Assembly (NCBI GenBank): GCA_017450125.1
Contig: JAFSWZ010000010.1
Span: 124,001 to 188,000, forward strand
Direction of reading: 5' to 3'
Length of the DNA stretch: 64,000 nt
Origin: Synergistaceae bacterium
GTDB taxonomy: Bacteria; Synergistota; Synergistia; Synergistales; Aminobacteriaceae
Shown: one piece after another, positions 36,754 to 45,209 of the stretch
How positions within the stretch are numbered: position 1 is the first letter of the stretch
How the letters are laid out: each line of letters begins with the position of its first letter
Program-made: the position numbers and the translations under genes
Notes under the pieces: generated by a model
Told to the model about the DNA's origin: nothing
Databases searched by the model: none
What the model saw: only the letters and a program-made list of their open reading frames with translations

Positions 36754-37913
36754 TACTTCGGAGACTTCCTGCGGCTAATGGGGAGGACATCCGCGCTCTC
36801 TTCCCGCCACAGGACGTTGAAGCCGTAAGCGTCCACTGTCTTTTGTGCCCCGAGAAACTCTAGAACGTTGCGGCCGGTGCTCCGTGTCGTTGCGAGCTGG
36901 TTCTTGCTCAGTCCGGAAAAGTCCAGGCTCGCAATCACTCCCTCGTCCGTGCCCGAGTAAGTTACCTCCGTCCTCTTGCTGCCCGGCGCGACAACATACA
37001 GCGGAACGCATCCCAGTGCCGCAAGCCTCGTCCTGCCCTCGTCGTCCTTCACGAACTCTGCGGAAAGTATCATGCTCCGTTCTCGCGGTAGTGTCCTCTG
37101 GAACGACACGAAATTACCCAGAGACCACGCCACAGCCTTAACGTCGTTGCTGCTCACCCTCACTTCTACGGGCTGGAGGACGTGCGGGTGTGTCCCGACA
37201 ATCAGCGTTGCCCCCTCCTCAAACGCAGTATCTGCCGCGCGCTTCTGGTGAATGTTCGGGGTGAAGTGGTACTCGTTGCCCCAGTGGAACAGCGCAATGA
37301 TTACGTCGGGGCTGAGGGCTTTTGCGCGTGCCATGCTTGCCGTGATGTCGGAGGAGGATATTACGTTGAGGTGAACGTCAGAGCTCTTCGGCCACTCGTT
37401 GCTCCCGTAAGTGTGATTGATGAACGCCGCACGTATCCCGCCGTTCTCGAGGACTACCGCGTCGTTGGAGGGCACGTCGTCGAGGCCGAGACCTACCCAC
37501 GACAAGTCCGCGCTGTCGAGAACCTGAACTGTCCTGCGCGCGCCCGCCGCTCCTCTGTCGAAGATGTGGTTGTTCGCGAGGGTCAGCAGGTCTATCTTCC
37601 ACTCCCTCAAAATCTCCGTGAACACATCAGGCGTGTTGAAGAACGGAAATCCTGCGTACTTCATCTTCTTGCCCGCAGGCGAGACTGTACCCGCAAAGAC
37701 CGTCTCGAGATTTCCGACGAGGAACGCGTCCTCAAGCAGAGGCTTTATCCGCCTGAACGACGGCGCAAAGTTGTACGTGTCGCCGCTCCTTGCCGCGTCC
37801 AGCTGCTGGTCGTGAACCATTATGTCCCCGATGAACAGAAAGCGTGCCCGTGTCTCAGCGCAAGCATTCCCGCACAGCATCACCAGCATAAACAGCACGA
37901 AAAGTTTTCTCAT
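36753..37913 (-). CDS. Exported CapA-family metallophosphatase
   Basis: A 386-residue protein with a signal peptide (MRKLFVLFMLVMLCGNACA) and a CapA/PgsA-type calcineurin fold: FLFIGDIMVHDQQL near residue 30, GNLETVFAG near 75, LLTLANNHIFDRG near 125, ALFHWGNEY near 225 and VGTHPHVLQPVE near 265. The family is linked to poly-gamma-glutamate or capsule synthesis, but many members lack an assigned substrate. AAGGAGCGG upstream of 37913 decided the start. Confidence 0.9.
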   Translation of the reverse strand: MRKLFVLFMLVMLCGNACAETRARFLFIGDIMVHDQQLDAARSGDTYNFAPSFRRIKPLLEDAFLVGNLETVFAGTVSPAGKKMKYAGFPFFNTPDVFTEILREWKIDLLTLANNHIFDRGAAGARRTVQVLDSADLSWVGLGLDDVPSNDAVVLENGGIRAAFINHTYGSNEWPKSSDVHLNVISSSDITASMARAKALSPDVIIALFHWGNEYHFTPNIHQKRAADTAFEEGATLIVGTHPHVLQPVEVRVSSNDVKAVAWSLGNFVSFQRTLPRERSMILSAEFVKDDEGRTRLAALGCVPLYVVAPGSKRTEVTYSGTDEGVIASLDFSGLSKNQLATTRSTGRNVLEFLGAQKTVDAYGFNVLWREESADVLPISRRKSPK

Positions 37914-37972
37914 TCTCACCGCTCCTTGTAATATAATCACTCAGTCCAAATTTATATCACAGAGGAATTAGC

Positions 37973-38887
37973 ATGAACAATAACAACGGCTGCTGGTGGA
38001 CAGTGGAACTCAGCGTGCCGGTTTCGCGCGCGGACAGGGACGAGAAGGAAGAACGCCTCAGCACAATAGCAGCATTGACGGACTCAATAGGCTCAGAGAT
38101 TTTTACCGAGCCGGACTTTTTCGGCAACGACAGGCTCTACCTGAGGACGGACTACGAGGCCTCGCGTGAGATTGACGACGTAATCTACTCGCTGGACTTT
38201 TACCTGAGCAAGCCTGCATTCAGCGGCATAGAGATTTCACGATGCAGCAAGATCGAGAATCAGGCGTGGGACACACAGCATTACGACGCATTTCCGCCGC
38301 TTCCTGTGGGCAAAGGCTTAATCGTGATGGCCCCGTGGCACGAGGAGGAGGAGATACCTGAAGGCAGGATGCCGATATACATTTTTCCGGCTAGCGCGTT
38401 CGGGACGGGTTATCACGAGAGCACGAGAATAGCCCTCGAACTTATGGAGGAGATAGTTCGGAAGGACGACACGATCCTAGACATAGGTACTGGGACGGGA
38501 ATACTCTTCATCACGGCGTTGAAGCTCGGGGCGGGCAAAGCCATAGCGCGGGACATTGACCCCAACACGCTGAGCGAGGCACGCCGCAACATGAACCTTA
38601 ACGGCATCAACCCGAAGGTCTGCGAGCTCTCGGAAGGCGACCTGCTGAAAGGATTTACGGGGCAGGTGAACATCCTTACAGCGAACATCCTGCTGAACCC
38701 GAACCTCACGATGCTTCCTGACGTGAAGAGGGTGCTGAAGCCGAAGGGATTTGCGATTTTTTCGGGAATGACGCACATAGAGAGCTACACATTCATTCCC
38801 GTGCTGAACTCTTCTGGGCTGATAATCGAGCGTGAAGCACGTTTCGGGGACTGGTGGGGATGTCGGGCGGTAAAGGCATGGGGATAA
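37973..38887 (+). CDS. prmA: Ribosomal protein L11 methyltransferase
   Basis: A 304-residue methyltransferase with an N-terminal substrate-recognition domain (about 1-115) and a SAM-binding domain containing AFGTGYHESTRIALELME and ILDIGTGTGILFITALKLGA near residue 165, then NILLNP near 235. It trimethylates ribosomal protein L11. The motifs and length match PrmA well. mtaB follows on the same strand, a common neighbour. Confidence 0.92.
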   Translation: MNNNNGCWWTVELSVPVSRADRDEKEERLSTIAALTDSIGSEIFTEPDFFGNDRLYLRTDYEASREIDDVIYSLDFYLSKPAFSGIEISRCSKIENQAWDTQHYDAFPPLPVGKGLIVMAPWHEEEEIPEGRMPIYIFPASAFGTGYHESTRIALELMEEIVRKDDTILDIGTGTGILFITALKLGAGKAIARDIDPNTLSEARRNMNLNGINPKVCELSEGDLLKGFTGQVNILTANILLNPNLTMLPDVKRVLKPKGFAIFSGMTHIESYTFIPVLNSSGLIIEREARFGDWWGCRAVKAWG

Positions 38888-38951
38888 ACGACACGGGCAT
38901 GTGTCGTTTATTGGACACGGGCATGCGTCGTTGTGCGGGCATGTGTCGCGT
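38888..38951 (+). repeat. Three imperfect direct repeats, each self-complementary, at the mtaB start
   Basis: Copies of GACACGGGCATGTGTCGTT begin near 38888, 38912 and 38931 with a few mismatches. Each copy contains GACAC-GGGCAT-GTGTC or a variant that can fold on itself, and each carries an in-frame ATG for mtaB (38899, 38923, 38941). Confidence 0.7.
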
Positions 38952-40218
38952 GTATGTTCACGTTTTCGGGTGCAGATCCAGCCTCTGTGAGGGGGAATAC
39001 ATCGCCGGAGCACTGTCCTCGCTCGGAGCGGCAATCACCGAAGACCTCAGCGGAGACTTGGCCGCCGCCGTAATCGTAACGTGTTCCGTAACGCAGGAAG
39101 CAGACCGCAAGTGCCGACAGTTAGTCCGCCGTGTACGCAGAGTGCTCGGCTCTGAGGGCGTGCTTGCTGTGTGCGGGTGCTGGTCTCAGGCACTCGACGA
39201 GGACACTGCACGCGAGCTCGGGATAGACATTCTCGCAGGAAGCAGGGGCAAAAGCTCTCTCCCCTCTATCGTGATGAACATGCTCAAGGAAGGCCGGAGC
39301 TTCACCGACGCACGGAAGCAGGATAATTCGGAGTGGGAGGAACTCGCGGTAGACGCGCCTCTTCTGCACTCGCGGGCATTCATGAAGATTCAGGACGGGT
39401 GCAACCACTTCTGCACATACTGCATAATCCCCTACCTCAGAGGCAGACCCGTAAGCCGACCGCTCCCCAGCATACTTGATGAGATTCGCAGGCTCATCGA
39501 CAACGGCTGTAAGGAAGTTGTGTTCACCGGCATACATCTCGGAATCTTCGGCCAAGACAACGGCACATCGCTAGCCGCATTAATCCGTGAAGTCTCAGCG
39601 ATTGGCGGGCTTGAACGTCTGCGCTTGGGCTCGCTCGAACCCTTCTGCCTGACTGGCGAACTTCTTGACGCGCTGGGAGACTGCAAGGCCTTCTGCCCTC
39701 ACCTTCACCTGCCCTTGCAGAGCGGTGATGACGAAGTGCTTTCGGCGATGCGTCGCGGCTACACTTCGGGTGATTTCGTGAGGGTGTGTGAACACGCAAG
39801 AAAAGTTCTCGGCTCTGACCTCCACATCTCTAGTGATATTCTTGTCGGATTTCCCGGCGAAAGTGAGGAAGCCTTCACGAACACGCTTAACGTTATGCGG
39901 GCGGCCAAGTTCGGGAGGGTTCACGTGTTCCCGTACTCCGAGAGGCAGGGCACGATTGCGGCCGGACTGCAGGGCAAAGTCTCTCATGATGTGAAGACAG
40001 CCAGGACTGCTCGGGCAATCTCGCTCGGACGTGAGCTCTACGCTGATTACGTGAGGCAGTTCATCGGTCAAGACGCGGAAATCCTCATCGAGACGGGCGG
40101 CAAAGGGCACACGCGGCACTACGTCGAGGCATTGTGTGAGGGCAGGGACAACGAGATAGTGAGAGCAATTGTGAAAGGTGAGAGAGATGGACAGCTTGAA
40201 TGTGTGCGCAGGGATTGA
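38941..40218 (+). CDS. mtaB: tRNA t6A37 methylthiotransferase MtaB
   Basis: A radical SAM methylthiotransferase of about 425 residues. The N-terminal domain has VHVFGCRSSLCEGEY, VTCSVTQEADRK and AVCGCWSQ; the cluster motif is CNHFCTYCIIPYLRG. It ends with a short TRAM-like tail. MtaB converts t6A to ms2t6A in tRNA. I chose ATG 38941 because relatives begin just before this cysteine motif. The frame is open upstream to 38854 and has further ATG codons at 38878, 38899 and 38923 within direct repeats, with no clear ribosome binding site for any of them. It overlaps the Hsp70-like gene by 32 bases. Confidence 0.88.
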   Translation: MCRVYVHVFGCRSSLCEGEYIAGALSSLGAAITEDLSGDLAAAVIVTCSVTQEADRKCRQLVRRVRRVLGSEGVLAVCGCWSQALDEDTARELGIDILAGSRGKSSLPSIVMNMLKEGRSFTDARKQDNSEWEELAVDAPLLHSRAFMKIQDGCNHFCTYCIIPYLRGRPVSRPLPSILDEIRRLIDNGCKEVVFTGIHLGIFGQDNGTSLAALIREVSAIGGLERLRLGSLEPFCLTGELLDALGDCKAFCPHLHLPLQSGDDEVLSAMRRGYTSGDFVRVCEHARKVLGSDLHISSDILVGFPGESEEAFTNTLNVMRAAKFGRVHVFPYSERQGTIAAGLQGKVSHDVKTARTARAISLGRELYADYVRQFIGQDAEILIETGGKGHTRHYVEALCEGRDNEIVRAIVKGERDGQLECVRRD

Positions 40219-41119
40219 CGCAGGAAGTTACGAGTCGAAGCTGGCTTATTCCGACAGCCTAAGCACACGGATAATCGCGCGGCTTCCGGGCTTCGACATG
40301 AACGCTCTTCGCGAGGAGGCGGAAGCGTTCTTCGACGAGCCGGTGTTCTCGTGCGTCGTTGCTCTTCACGGCGGAAGAAGGGTAAGTGCCGGTGCGTCAG
40401 GCTTCAACGACGTAGAGACGATAACCGCGTCTGAGGCACTGTGCCTCGTGGTGAAGGGCAAGGCTCTCGTGTACGACTTGGGCGCGTCGGGCTGCAGGAT
40501 GTTCATGCTGGCGGACGGAGCACTCATCGAGAGTGATGCTGTTGACGACGTTTCCGGCAATGAGTTCGACCGCCGGTTCGCGGAATACTTGGCCGAACGC
40601 TTCAGGGTTGAGGCTGTTGACGTGAGCGAAGCCCGGCGGATAAAGCACGAACTCTCCGAACGAGAAGGCACGACGTGGCACGAGGTGAGAATACTGCGCG
40701 AGGAACTCGAGAGGCTGATTCACTTCCCCGTGAAGAGGACGGCAAGAATCCTGCACCGCATGGCGAAGGTTCACAGCCCTGACACCGTCATAGTTACTGG
40801 CGGGAGCGTCAAGATTCCGTGCGTGATGAGGACTCTCGCTGAGGTTCTGGGCTTTCTCCCCGAGTACAGGGGGAACGTCATTGCTGAGGGGGCGGCATTC
40901 AGGGCGCGTGAGCAGCAGAAGGGGGGCAGGCAGACGCAGAAGGCCGACACATCATCGCGTCTCCGCGAACTTCGTGCGGGGGTAATCAGCCTCGAAGACA
41001 AGCTGACGCGGCGGCAGAAAGACCGGCTATATGCTATGTTCCGGCAGGCTGAGGGGATAAACGATGCGGGAATTATTGCGCTGATGGAGAAGCTGATTCG
41101 CGAGATAAGGAGTGCGTGA
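40187..41119 (+). CDS. Hsp70-like ATPase-fold protein without substrate-binding domain
   Basis: About 310 residues with actin/Hsp70-type motifs: phosphate-1 CAGIDAGSYESKLAY at the start, phosphate-2 LVYDLGASGCRMFML near residue 95, DDVSGNEFDRRFAEYL and the adenosine motif VIVTGGSVKIPCVMRTL near 200. It lacks the C-terminal beta-sandwich and instead ends in a charged helical tail of about 70 residues. Function unknown; it could bind ATP and act as a regulatory or cell-organising factor. ATG 40187 is preceded by AAAGGTGAGAG. Confidence 0.72.
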   Translation: MDSLNVCAGIDAGSYESKLAYSDSLSTRIIARLPGFDMNALREEAEAFFDEPVFSCVVALHGGRRVSAGASGFNDVETITASEALCLVVKGKALVYDLGASGCRMFMLADGALIESDAVDDVSGNEFDRRFAEYLAERFRVEAVDVSEARRIKHELSEREGTTWHEVRILREELERLIHFPVKRTARILHRMAKVHSPDTVIVTGGSVKIPCVMRTLAEVLGFLPEYRGNVIAEGAAFRAREQQKGGRQTQKADTSSRLRELRAGVISLEDKLTRRQKDRLYAMFRQAEGINDAGIIALMEKLIREIRSA

Positions 41120-41372
41120 GGAGGTCGACTCCTCAAAAGTCAAATTTACGGTGTTGAAGTGGTGAGGGTTTAGGTGGTGTTTGGGGACTACGTATTGACC
41201 AATGCGCAGAACTGCTGAGCGAAGAATTGAGTTTTTCTCGAGAGCGACTCACGGTGTGCCGGAAGAGGTTTGCGGGAATGGTGCTGGTTTATGGATTTGG
41301 CGATGAAGAGATTGCGTAATTCGTGCAAGAGTGCTAAAATCACGAACATAGTAACGGGGCGGTGTGTGAAGA
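41120..41372 (+). promoter_or_regulatory. CRISPR leader with promoter
   Basis: This 253-base stretch has no convincing gene. It opens with a GAGGAGGTCGACTCCTC palindrome just after the Hsp70-like gene. A promoter is visible near its end: TTGCGT (41312-41317), 17 bases, TGC-TAAAAT (-10 at 41335-41340), giving a predicted start near 41347, about 26 bases before the first repeat. Position and direction fit a CRISPR leader. Confidence 0.68.
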
Positions 41373-41791
41373 GTTACCGAACCTTCCTTAGAGGAATTGA
41401 AACTGTAGAGCACTGGCTATAAAATCACTCAGCCCGTTACCGAACCTTCCTTAGAGGAATTGAAACACTCGCTTCGCTGTATTCCCAGTTTACGATGAAT
41501 TCGTTACCGAACCTTCCTTAGAGGAATTGAAACCATCCTTGTCGTACATATAGCTACCGTCAGTGTGTTACCGAACCTTCCTTAGAGGAATTGAAACTCT
41601 TCCATTTCTCCAATCCCGAAGGAAACTTGAAAGTTACCGAACCTTCCTTAGAGGAATTGAAACTTCATCCCTTTCATGGGGATGATGAGCAGCTGGTTAC
41701 CGAACCTTCCTTAGAGGAATTGAAACTCTTGTGCGTACACACAGCCGTCAGCCCCCATCAGTTACCGAACCTTCCTTTGAGGATTACGCAG
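41373..41791 (+). CRISPR. CRISPR array: six intact 31-bp repeats, one degenerate repeat, six spacers
   Basis: Repeats start at 41373, 41436, 41503, 41567, 41633 and 41696. Each begins GTTACCGAACCTTCC and ends GAGGAATTGAAAC, with ATTGAAAC as the probable 5' handle of the crRNA. Spacers are 32-36 bases. The seventh repeat at 41761 is intact for 16 bases and then diverges (TTTGAGGATTACG), marking the leader-distal end. The handle is of the type seen in I-A, I-B, I-D and III systems. No cas gene lies in the window, so the array is either an orphan or served in trans. Confidence 0.97.
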
Positions 41792-41813
41792 GAAGCCATA
41801 ACGGCTTCTTTTT
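41792..41813 (+). terminator. Terminator at the end of the CRISPR transcript
   Basis: GAAGCC (41792-41797) pairs with GGCTTC (41803-41808) around ATAAC, followed by TTTTT. It begins directly after the degenerate last repeat. Confidence 0.85.
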
Positions 41814-41834
41814 CTTGCCCTCACGCAGACACGC

Positions 41835-41879
41835 AAAAAAATTCCCCCTGAAGCCTTAAGCCTCAAGGGGATTGTTTTT
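41835..41879. terminator. Bidirectional terminator before the esterase gene
   Basis: An imperfect hairpin between CCCCCTGAAGCC and GCCTCAAGGGG, with an A7 run on the left (T run for minus-strand transcripts) and ATTGTTTTT on the right. It terminates the esterase transcript from the right and backs up the CRISPR terminator. Confidence 0.78.
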
Positions 41880-41891
41880 CTCTTCCTGTTG

Positions 41892-42860
41892 CTACTTCTT
41901 CATGTACTTGTCGAAGAAGTCCACCATAATCTTCAGCACCGGCTCCTGCATCCAGTACGCCCCTCCGTGCGGTGCTCCGGGAACTACATACCTCTCTGCC
42001 TCGATGCCCTGCGCCCTCAGTGCCTGGAACATCTTGTCCGTCTGGCTCGGTGAAACTGATACGTCCTTGTCGCCGTGCATGAACAGCATCGGTACTGTCT
42101 TCTCGCTCACGTAGTACAGCGGGCTTGCCTTCTTCGACTCTTCAGGGAAGTCCTTTACGCCGCCGTCAGGGCCGCTGAAGCCGGGAACCCCCTTAACCCA
42201 CAGAGCCTCAGTGATGCCGGGCGAGTCGTGGAGCTTGCGCTGTTCCTCAGGGTAATCGTCGCCGATGCTCATGAGCTCGGAGATCCCGAATATGTCCGCC
42301 GCGCACAGAATGTTGCTCGACTGGTCGAGAAAATCTCCCTTGTCGAACTCCCTGTTGTCGTTCAGCACGCCCATGAACGCCGAAAGGTAACCGCCCGCAC
42401 TGTTGCCCAGAACTCCGACTCTCGCGGGGTCAATGTTGTACTGGTTCGCGTGTGCACGAAGCCACCTGATGGCCAGCTTGCAGTCCTCAATGGGAAGCGG
42501 GAATTTCGACAGCGGAGCATGACGGTACTCAATGCTTGCGACGACGTAGCCTGACTCCGCAAGCCTCATCCTCTGCTGAATCCAGTTGTTCTTCGGAGCC
42601 ATCATGAACCCGCCGCCCGTGATGAACACGATTAACGGCAGAGGCTCTTTGCTGTCGGGCTGGAGAATGTCCATCATAAGGGTGAACATCTGGCTTCCGC
42701 GCTCTTTGCCGGAGTTGAACGGGATGTCCTCATAGAGCATTACCTGAGGTTTCTCGAGTGCTACGTCGAGAATCTTGCTCTCGAACTTTGCCGCTTCGTC
42801 AGCAAACGCAAGAGACGCAAGCAGTGCCACAACTAAGAGTGCCAGTAAAACTTTGCGCAT
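41892..42860 (-). CDS. Exported alpha/beta hydrolase (esterase/lipase type)
   Basis: A 322-residue protein with a signal peptide (MRKVLLALLVVALLASLAFA). VFITGGGFMMAP near residue 82 takes the place of the oxyanion-hole HGGG motif, the nucleophile serine is in LGNSAGGYLSAF near 155, and the acid and histidine are in MHGDKDVSVSP and GAPHGGAYW near 270 and 298. Substrate unknown; such enzymes cleave acetyl or feruloyl esters or lipids. GGAGGTATAG upstream fits the ATG at 42860. Confidence 0.9.
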   Translation of the reverse strand: MRKVLLALLVVALLASLAFADEAAKFESKILDVALEKPQVMLYEDIPFNSGKERGSQMFTLMMDILQPDSKEPLPLIVFITGGGFMMAPKNNWIQQRMRLAESGYVVASIEYRHAPLSKFPLPIEDCKLAIRWLRAHANQYNIDPARVGVLGNSAGGYLSAFMGVLNDNREFDKGDFLDQSSNILCAADIFGISELMSIGDDYPEEQRKLHDSPGITEALWVKGVPGFSGPDGGVKDFPEESKKASPLYYVSEKTVPMLFMHGDKDVSVSPSQTDKMFQALRAQGIEAERYVVPGAPHGGAYWMQEPVLKIMVDFFDKYMKK

Positions 42861-42887
42861 AACTATACCTCCATTGATAAGAATGTA

Positions 42888-44297
42888 TCACGAACAGGAC
42901 AGCACAGCATCAGCAAGCGCATCAACTGTTGCCTGTTCAGCAATCACCGTGCAAGCAAAACCCTGCCTCAACGCCTCTTCTGCCGTCTGATAGCCGATAC
43001 ACACTGCCTTGACATCACGCATTGTGCTGACACTACAGCAAAAGCCTCTGACTGTTGAAGCCGATGTAAATATTATTGTGTCTGTGAAATCTGGAACGTG
43101 AAACAATTTTACATAATCGGTGCGGTAAATACAAACCTGTTGATTGCGGATTCCGTATTTCGTGAAAGTGTCTGCGATCTCCGGCGAGCCTTCGAGGGCA
43201 CGGAACATCAGCACGCTTCCTCCGAGTTCAGCCAGTCCTCCGGCCAAGTGTCCGCCGTCATAGACTTCTGGAACGTAACTCACCTTCAGCCCGTGCTCAC
43301 GCAGTGCCCCAGCAGTTGCCGGGCCGATAGCCGCAATCTTCGCACCCCCAAGCTCGCGGATGTCCCGCCTGGTCTCTGCCAGAAGCCCGAAGAGTGTATT
43401 GACCCCCGTAACGCTCGTGAAACCTGCCCAGTCGTAACCGTCTAACTCTACTCCCTCAAGAGAGCCGTGAAGAGTGTGCGTCTCGATCGTCGGAAGGTGA
43501 ATCACTTCTGCCCCCAAGTCCCGGAGCGTTGAGGAGAGTTTGTCTGCTCTTCCCGCCGGGCGTGTGATGAGGATTCTCCTGCCGTTGAGGGGGAGATTTG
43601 CCCGCCAGTTGAGATTAAGTGAGGCAGTCCTGCCTACGACGATTACCGCAGGAGGAGTGATACTGTTCTCGTGGATGGTGCGCACTAGTCCGCTGAGAGC
43701 CGTCCTGACTACGTGCTGCCGTGAGGTTGTGCCGTCCTGAATTACTGCGCAGGGTGTGTCAGGAGGAAGCGTCATCAATAGACGTTCTTGCAGTGCCCCA
43801 GCGTTGCCGACCCCCATCAGAAAGATTTGCGTTGTGTCGGTGAAGTCGGGCAGGAGGTTGTCTTTATCGTGTGCGGTGAAGATGCTGACACCAGAGCAGT
43901 AGTCCCTGTGTGTTGCCGGAATGCCCGCGCAAGCCGGAACAGCCAGGGCCGAACTCACTCCCGGCACTACCTCGAAGGCCAAGCCCGCACAGATTATTGC
44001 TTCCGCCTCCTCGCCGCCCCTGCCGAAAACGTACGGGTCTCCTCCCTTGAGGCGAACGACGTTCTTCCCTTCACGTGCCCGCGCAATCATCAGAGCTTCT
44101 ATCTCGCGCTGAGGGAGCGTGTGATTGCCTACGTACTTGGCCGCGTCGATTCGTTCTGCGCTTTCGGGAATCATCGCGAGTATTCCTTCTCCGACAAGAT
44201 GGTCGTAAATCACAACGTCAGCCCGTCCGAGAACTTCACGGCCTCTGAGGGTGAGAAGCCCTGCGTCTCCCGGCCCTGCACCTACAAGCCATATCAT
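42888..44297 (-). CDS. cobA-hemD: Fused uroporphyrinogen-III C-methyltransferase / uroporphyrinogen-III synthase
   Basis: A 469-residue fusion. Residues 1-235 are the SAM-dependent methyltransferase with VGAGPGDAGLLTLRG, LKGGDPYVFGRGGEE and VVPGVSSALAVPACAGIP; residues about 240-469 are HemD with ITRPAGRADKLSSTLRDLGA and FTSVTGVNTLF. The pair makes uroporphyrinogen III and converts it to precorrin-2 for cobamide or siroheme. Its start overlaps the hemC stop by four bases. Such fusions are common in Firmicutes and Synergistota. Confidence 0.95.
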   Translation of the reverse strand: MIWLVGAGPGDAGLLTLRGREVLGRADVVIYDHLVGEGILAMIPESAERIDAAKYVGNHTLPQREIEALMIARAREGKNVVRLKGGDPYVFGRGGEEAEAIICAGLAFEVVPGVSSALAVPACAGIPATHRDYCSGVSIFTAHDKDNLLPDFTDTTQIFLMGVGNAGALQERLLMTLPPDTPCAVIQDGTTSRQHVVRTALSGLVRTIHENSITPPAVIVVGRTASLNLNWRANLPLNGRRILITRPAGRADKLSSTLRDLGAEVIHLPTIETHTLHGSLEGVELDGYDWAGFTSVTGVNTLFGLLAETRRDIRELGGAKIAAIGPATAGALREHGLKVSYVPEVYDGGHLAGGLAELGGSVLMFRALEGSPEIADTFTKYGIRNQQVCIYRTDYVKLFHVPDFTDTIIFTSASTVRGFCCSVSTMRDVKAVCIGYQTAEEALRQGFACTVIAEQATVDALADAVLSCS

Positions 44298-45139
44298 GAC
44301 ATCACCTCTTCTGCAAGACGTTCGCCGAGACTCTCTGCGTCCCTTCGTGAGCCCGAAACCATGCCCTTGCGGAATCTTCCGCCGTCAACGTACAAGCCCT
44401 TCACCGTCAGAGTGCCGCCGTCAGCCTCTGCGTACGCGCCTAACGGTACATTACAGCCCCCGCCGATTGCCCGCGAGAAGGAACGTTCAGCAAGCGCGCA
44501 GTCCCTTGCGTCGTCGTCGTTCACGCAGTCAAGATAGCTGTAGTCCTCTCCTGCTCTGCCCTGACACGCCAATATTCCCTGTCCCGGCGCGGGCATAACC
44601 TCATCAACGCTGAACACACGGGCGATTCTTCTTGCTTCACCGAGACGTTCGAGTCCCGCAACGGACAACGCTAACCCACTGTATTCCCCTTCATCGAGCC
44701 GACGTAGCCTCGTGGTGATGTTTCCGCGCACAGGAACAATCCTGCTCTTGGGGAACAGCCTCGCAAGCTGAAGCCTCCTCCGAAGTGAGGATGAGCCGAT
44801 AACGCCAGCACTGCCGACGAGCGCGTCTTTCGGGTCTCCTCTGCGGGAATAAGCGACGACCGGAAGTCCCGGGCTGATGTTCGCCGGTAAGTCCTTGAGG
44901 CTGTGGACGGCAAAATCTATCTCGTGATTCATCAGCGCACGTCCAAGCTCAAGCGTGAACATTCCCTTGATGCCCGACGGGTCAGAACTGAAAGGAGTCA
45001 TGTTCTTGTCCCCTGATGTCGTGATCTTCACGAGCTCCGTCATTATGTCAGGCCAAGTGCGTCTGACGGTCTCAGCAACTATTTCGGCCTGCGCAACAGC
45101 AAGAATGCTTCCGCGCGTACCGATTCGTATTACCCTCAA
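44294..45139 (-). CDS. hemC: Porphobilinogen deaminase
   Basis: A 281-residue HemC with IRIGTRGSILAVAQAE at the start, VHSLKDLP near residue 80, RRGDPKDALVG near 100, and the dipyrromethane cofactor cysteine at residue 229 (GGGCNVPLGAYA). It polymerises four porphobilinogens into hydroxymethylbilane, which the downstream HemD domain cyclises. It is slightly shorter than the usual 300-310 because of a short C-terminal domain. The start seems to be TTG, with AGGAGG about 11 bases upstream. Confidence 0.94.
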   Translation of the reverse strand: MRVIRIGTRGSILAVAQAEIVAETVRRTWPDIMTELVKITTSGDKNMTPFSSDPSGIKGMFTLELGRALMNHEIDFAVHSLKDLPANISPGLPVVAYSRRGDPKDALVGSAGVIGSSSLRRRLQLARLFPKSRIVPVRGNITTRLRRLDEGEYSGLALSVAGLERLGEARRIARVFSVDEVMPAPGQGILACQGRAGEDYSYLDCVNDDDARDCALAERSFSRAIGGGCNVPLGAYAEADGGTLTVKGLYVDGGRFRKGMVSGSRRDAESLGERLAEEVMS

Positions 45140-45209
45140 AACTCTTTGTACCTCCTACAATGCTATACTAGCTTCATCACAAATTGTAACTGGAGCTGAG
45201 AATTTTACC

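Noticed and set aside
41591-41851. Open frame running through CRISPR repeats
   Set aside because: It reads repeated units and spacers in one frame, and has no coding character beyond the array.
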